A DNA stretch of 64,000 bases from Mitsuokella sp. oral taxon 131 str. W9106 (GTDB taxonomy: Bacteria > Bacillota > Negativicutes > Selenomonadales > Selenomonadaceae): positions 150,159-214,158 of the forward strand of contig NZ_KI273065.1 of the NCBI RefSeq assembly GCF_000469545.1, given 5' to 3'. This document shows, one piece after another, positions 62,512-64,000 of this stretch. The translations under genes and the position numbers were made by a program. How positions within the stretch are numbered: the stretch's first letter is position 1; each line of letters opens with the position of its first letter. Under the pieces are notes generated by a model, which saw nothing but the letters and a program-made list of their open reading frames with translations, was not told where the DNA came from and ran no database searches.

Positions 62512-63652
62512 TATTGCCACCTCTGTATTTATTCACCTGATACTCCAAGGTGCTATGAGATATTCCGAGCGCATTGGCAGCGGCCCGTAAAGACACTCCT
62601 CTATCTAGCATTTCAATAATAACTTTTATTGCGTCTTCATTATTGTCGGAGTACTTTGTTTTCTGCTGAATCAGTATCGTTGTAATATCTGTCGTTTGCA
62701 GCTTGCCATCAAGTAAAAATTTTTTTGCTGAAGCCAGCATCAATTCATCAATAAGAGCTCCGCTCATCCCATCTGTGATTTTCGCAATAGATGATGTATT
62801 AATTTTTGCTGTGATGCCATATTTCTTACGGCCGTTCTGAATAAGAACTTTCCGTTGTTCCAATCCAGGCAGGGCAAGCGTTATGGTTAAATTAAATCTT
62901 CTCCAGATGGCAGGATCGAGAAGGTGCTCGTGGTTTGTGGCAGCTATCAAAACTACATTATCCGGTAAGTTATCGAAATTCTGTAAGAGAGTTGTCACCA
63001 CTCTTTTGAGCTCTCCGAGCTCGTTGGCGTCATCTCGCTTCTTGGCGATTGCGTCAAATTCATCCAAGAAAAGAATGATCCTCTTGTTTTTGACAGAATC
63101 AAACACTTTCCGCAAGTTTATGCTGGTTTGTCCGAGATATGAGGAAACCAGTCCATCCAAACGAACGTATGCTATAGGCAATTTAAGGGCATTTCCGATG
63201 GCATATGCTGTCATGGTTTTTCCACAACCGGGCGGGCCACAGAGGAGAAGCCTGTTTGCGGCTGGTATATTGTGTTTGTTCAGCCGTTCTGCATTTTTCT
63301 GTTCGTCAATAAACTGCTGGATAATTTTTTTCTGGTTCTCTGGCAATACGACCTCATCAAAGGAAACATCTGACGTTACTACATCATACAACTCTAACAG
63401 ACTATCCTTATCTCTGGGTGCAGCCACGGATGAAGATTGAGAAAAGAAGGCTCCGGATCCACCTACAGAAAAATCTGCGGGTGTGGAGGAGGAACTTTTC
63501 TTTTCTTCATAAGCCTTACGGAACCTATTTGCCGTGGGCATGTTTCCCTTTTTCTCCTCGTCTTTTACGAGATTATTTAATGCCTCTGAAAATTGTTGCT
63601 CGTCTCCGCTGCAATGAGCAACAATGACTTTTTCAACCAATTCTGCTTTCAT
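62504..63652 (-). CDS. AAA ATPase with C-terminal HTH, partner of the S8 protease
   Basis: 382 residues from ATG (MKAELVEKVIVAHCSG), eight bases after GGAAG; an upstream frame of 32 codons runs through the promoter and is excluded. An N-terminal part (about 1-100) with a Ser-rich linker is followed by an ATPase domain: LLLCGPPGCGKTMTAYAIG (Walker A at 139-146), IILFLDEFDAIAKKRDD (Walker B), VVLIAATNH (sensor 1) and WRRFNLTITL (arginine finger). The C-terminus has VSLRAAANALGISHSTLEYQVNKYRGG, a helix-turn-helix that could bind DNA. It resembles FtsH/CDC48-type unfoldases and may feed substrates to the protease, or autoregulate the operon. Confidence 0.88.
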   Translation of the reverse strand: MKAELVEKVIVAHCSGDEQQFSEALNNLVKDEEKKGNMPTANRFRKAYEEKKSSSSTPADFSVGGSGAFFSQSSSVAAPRDKDSLLELYDVVTSDVSFDEVVLPENQKKIIQQFIDEQKNAERLNKHNIPAANRLLLCGPPGCGKTMTAYAIGNALKLPIAYVRLDGLVSSYLGQTSINLRKVFDSVKNKRIILFLDEFDAIAKKRDDANELGELKRVVTTLLQNFDNLPDNVVLIAATNHEHLLDPAIWRRFNLTITLALPGLEQRKVLIQNGRKKYGITAKINTSSIAKITDGMSGALIDELMLASAKKFLLDGKLQTTDITTILIQQKTKYSDNNEDAIKVIIEMLDRGVSLRAAANALGISHSTLEYQVNKYRGGNNG

Positions 63653-63676
63653 GGCGATAACTTCCAATCTTCTGTA

Positions 63677-63757
63677 TTCGTACAAATACGTACATTCAGC
63701 CATTATAATAGCAAAAAGCAGTGAATAAGTCAATATAAATTCGTACACATTCGTACA
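63677..63757 (-). promoter_or_regulatory. AAA/S8 operon promoter bracketed by TGTACGAA repeats
   Basis: On the minus strand TTGACT (63728-63733), a 17-bp spacer and TATTAT (63705-63710). Two pairs of TGTACGAA-type repeats flank it: 63750-63757 and 63740-63747 upstream, 63687-63694 (TGTACGTA) and 63677-63684 downstream; within each pair the copies are 10 bases apart. The arrangement suggests a regulator that binds on both sides of the promoter. Confidence 0.8.
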
Positions 63758-63866
63758 GATTGTGTAGGTTTACAATACATGTGTTACAAAATCGTCATGA
63801 AAAGAGGACGCACCTTGTGGTATGCTTTTAAGGAACAAAATCAAAAAAGCAAAGGAGTATCCTCTC

Positions 63867-63992
63867 ATGAACAGAATAGCACAAGAAGCAGCCTTCCGTC
63901 TAGCCGTAGTCCGGTATGCCGAACGGCACGGCCCATCAAGGGCAGCCATCCAGTACCGTGTCTCTCGCATCGTAAGTTGTAAAATAAATTGA
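63867..63992 (+). pseudogene. Transposase N-terminal stub
   Basis: 41 codons, ATG nine bases after AAAGGAG. MNRIAQEAAFRLAVVRYAER and HGPSRAAIQYRVSR match the helix-turn-helix start of IS3/IS481-type transposases (MNRIAQ...AVxxYAExHG...AAxxYxVxR). After VSR the sequence diverges and stops (IVSCKIN), so only the beginning of the DNA-binding domain remains. The rest of an element is not seen before the window ends. Confidence 0.6.
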
Positions 63993-64000
63993 CGCAAAAA

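Noticed and set aside
63770..63997. 75-codon minus-strand frame at the window end
   Set aside because: No start signal and antisense to the recognisable transposase stub.

Overview
The window looks like a chromosomal segment of an anaerobic, flagellated, Gram-negative-type Firmicute of the Negativicutes. A Selenomonas-like organism is the best guess, by inference from gene content rather than from any marker gene. The host-like part (about 1-34 kb) is G+C rich and densely packed. The part from about 34 to 64 kb is visibly more A+T rich and patchy: defence genes, a decayed prophage module and an insertion sequence.

Core region, left to right: the 3' end of a degenerate P-type ATPase; a tight cydABDC operon (cytochrome bd oxidase plus its thiol exporter); two adjoining gene remnants (sugar-type regulator and P-loop kinase); a Na+-pump decarboxylase pair (beta and gamma/delta-type subunits); a cdaA-cdaR-FAD protein-glmM-cbiK operon (c-di-AMP synthesis, cell-wall precursor and cobalt chelatase); ilvE; acpS-nnrE/D; motAB; a sulfatase-fold protein; folB; an NlpC/P60 wall hydrolase behind a c-di-AMP (ydaO-type) riboswitch; rnpB; a UvrD helicase carrying an internal DEDDh exonuclease; lgt; an AdoMet-decarboxylase homologue without the pyruvoyl-forming serine; tRNA-Pro and tRNA-Arg; htpG under a perfect CIRCE operator; a UDG-superfamily glycosylase; and a beta-decarboxylating (malate/tartrate) dehydrogenase.

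Accessory region: a truncated N6-methylase gene, then a seven-gene leftward operon that I read as a BREX type 4 system: an unknown 533-aa protein, BrxP (PAPS-reductase/ferredoxin), BrxC, PglZ, a 66-aa zinc ribbon, a short BrxL and a cysteine desulfurase. No PglX-type methylase is present; the desulfurase plus BrxP suggests sulfur (phosphorothioate-like) DNA chemistry. Upstream lie a frameshifted CYTH gene, an ImmA/XRE pair, a Com-like zinc finger and an intact IS3-family element. After these come a zinc-ribbon gene broken by a 23-bp tandem duplication, and a phage replication module (DUF4406, family A DNA polymerase, DUF2815, DUF2800, sigma-like factor, XRE repressor) in which the polymerase and one small gene carry nonsense and frameshift lesions. 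The window ends with an AAA ATPase/subtilisin-like protease pair whose promoter is bracketed by TGTACGAA repeats, and a transposase stub.

Functional links visible in the window: c-di-AMP made by CdaA could be sensed by the riboswitch 9 kb away that controls a wall hydrolase. The region from 34 kb to the right end behaves as a defence island in which several neighbours are broken while the BREX genes and the AAA/S8 pair remain open.
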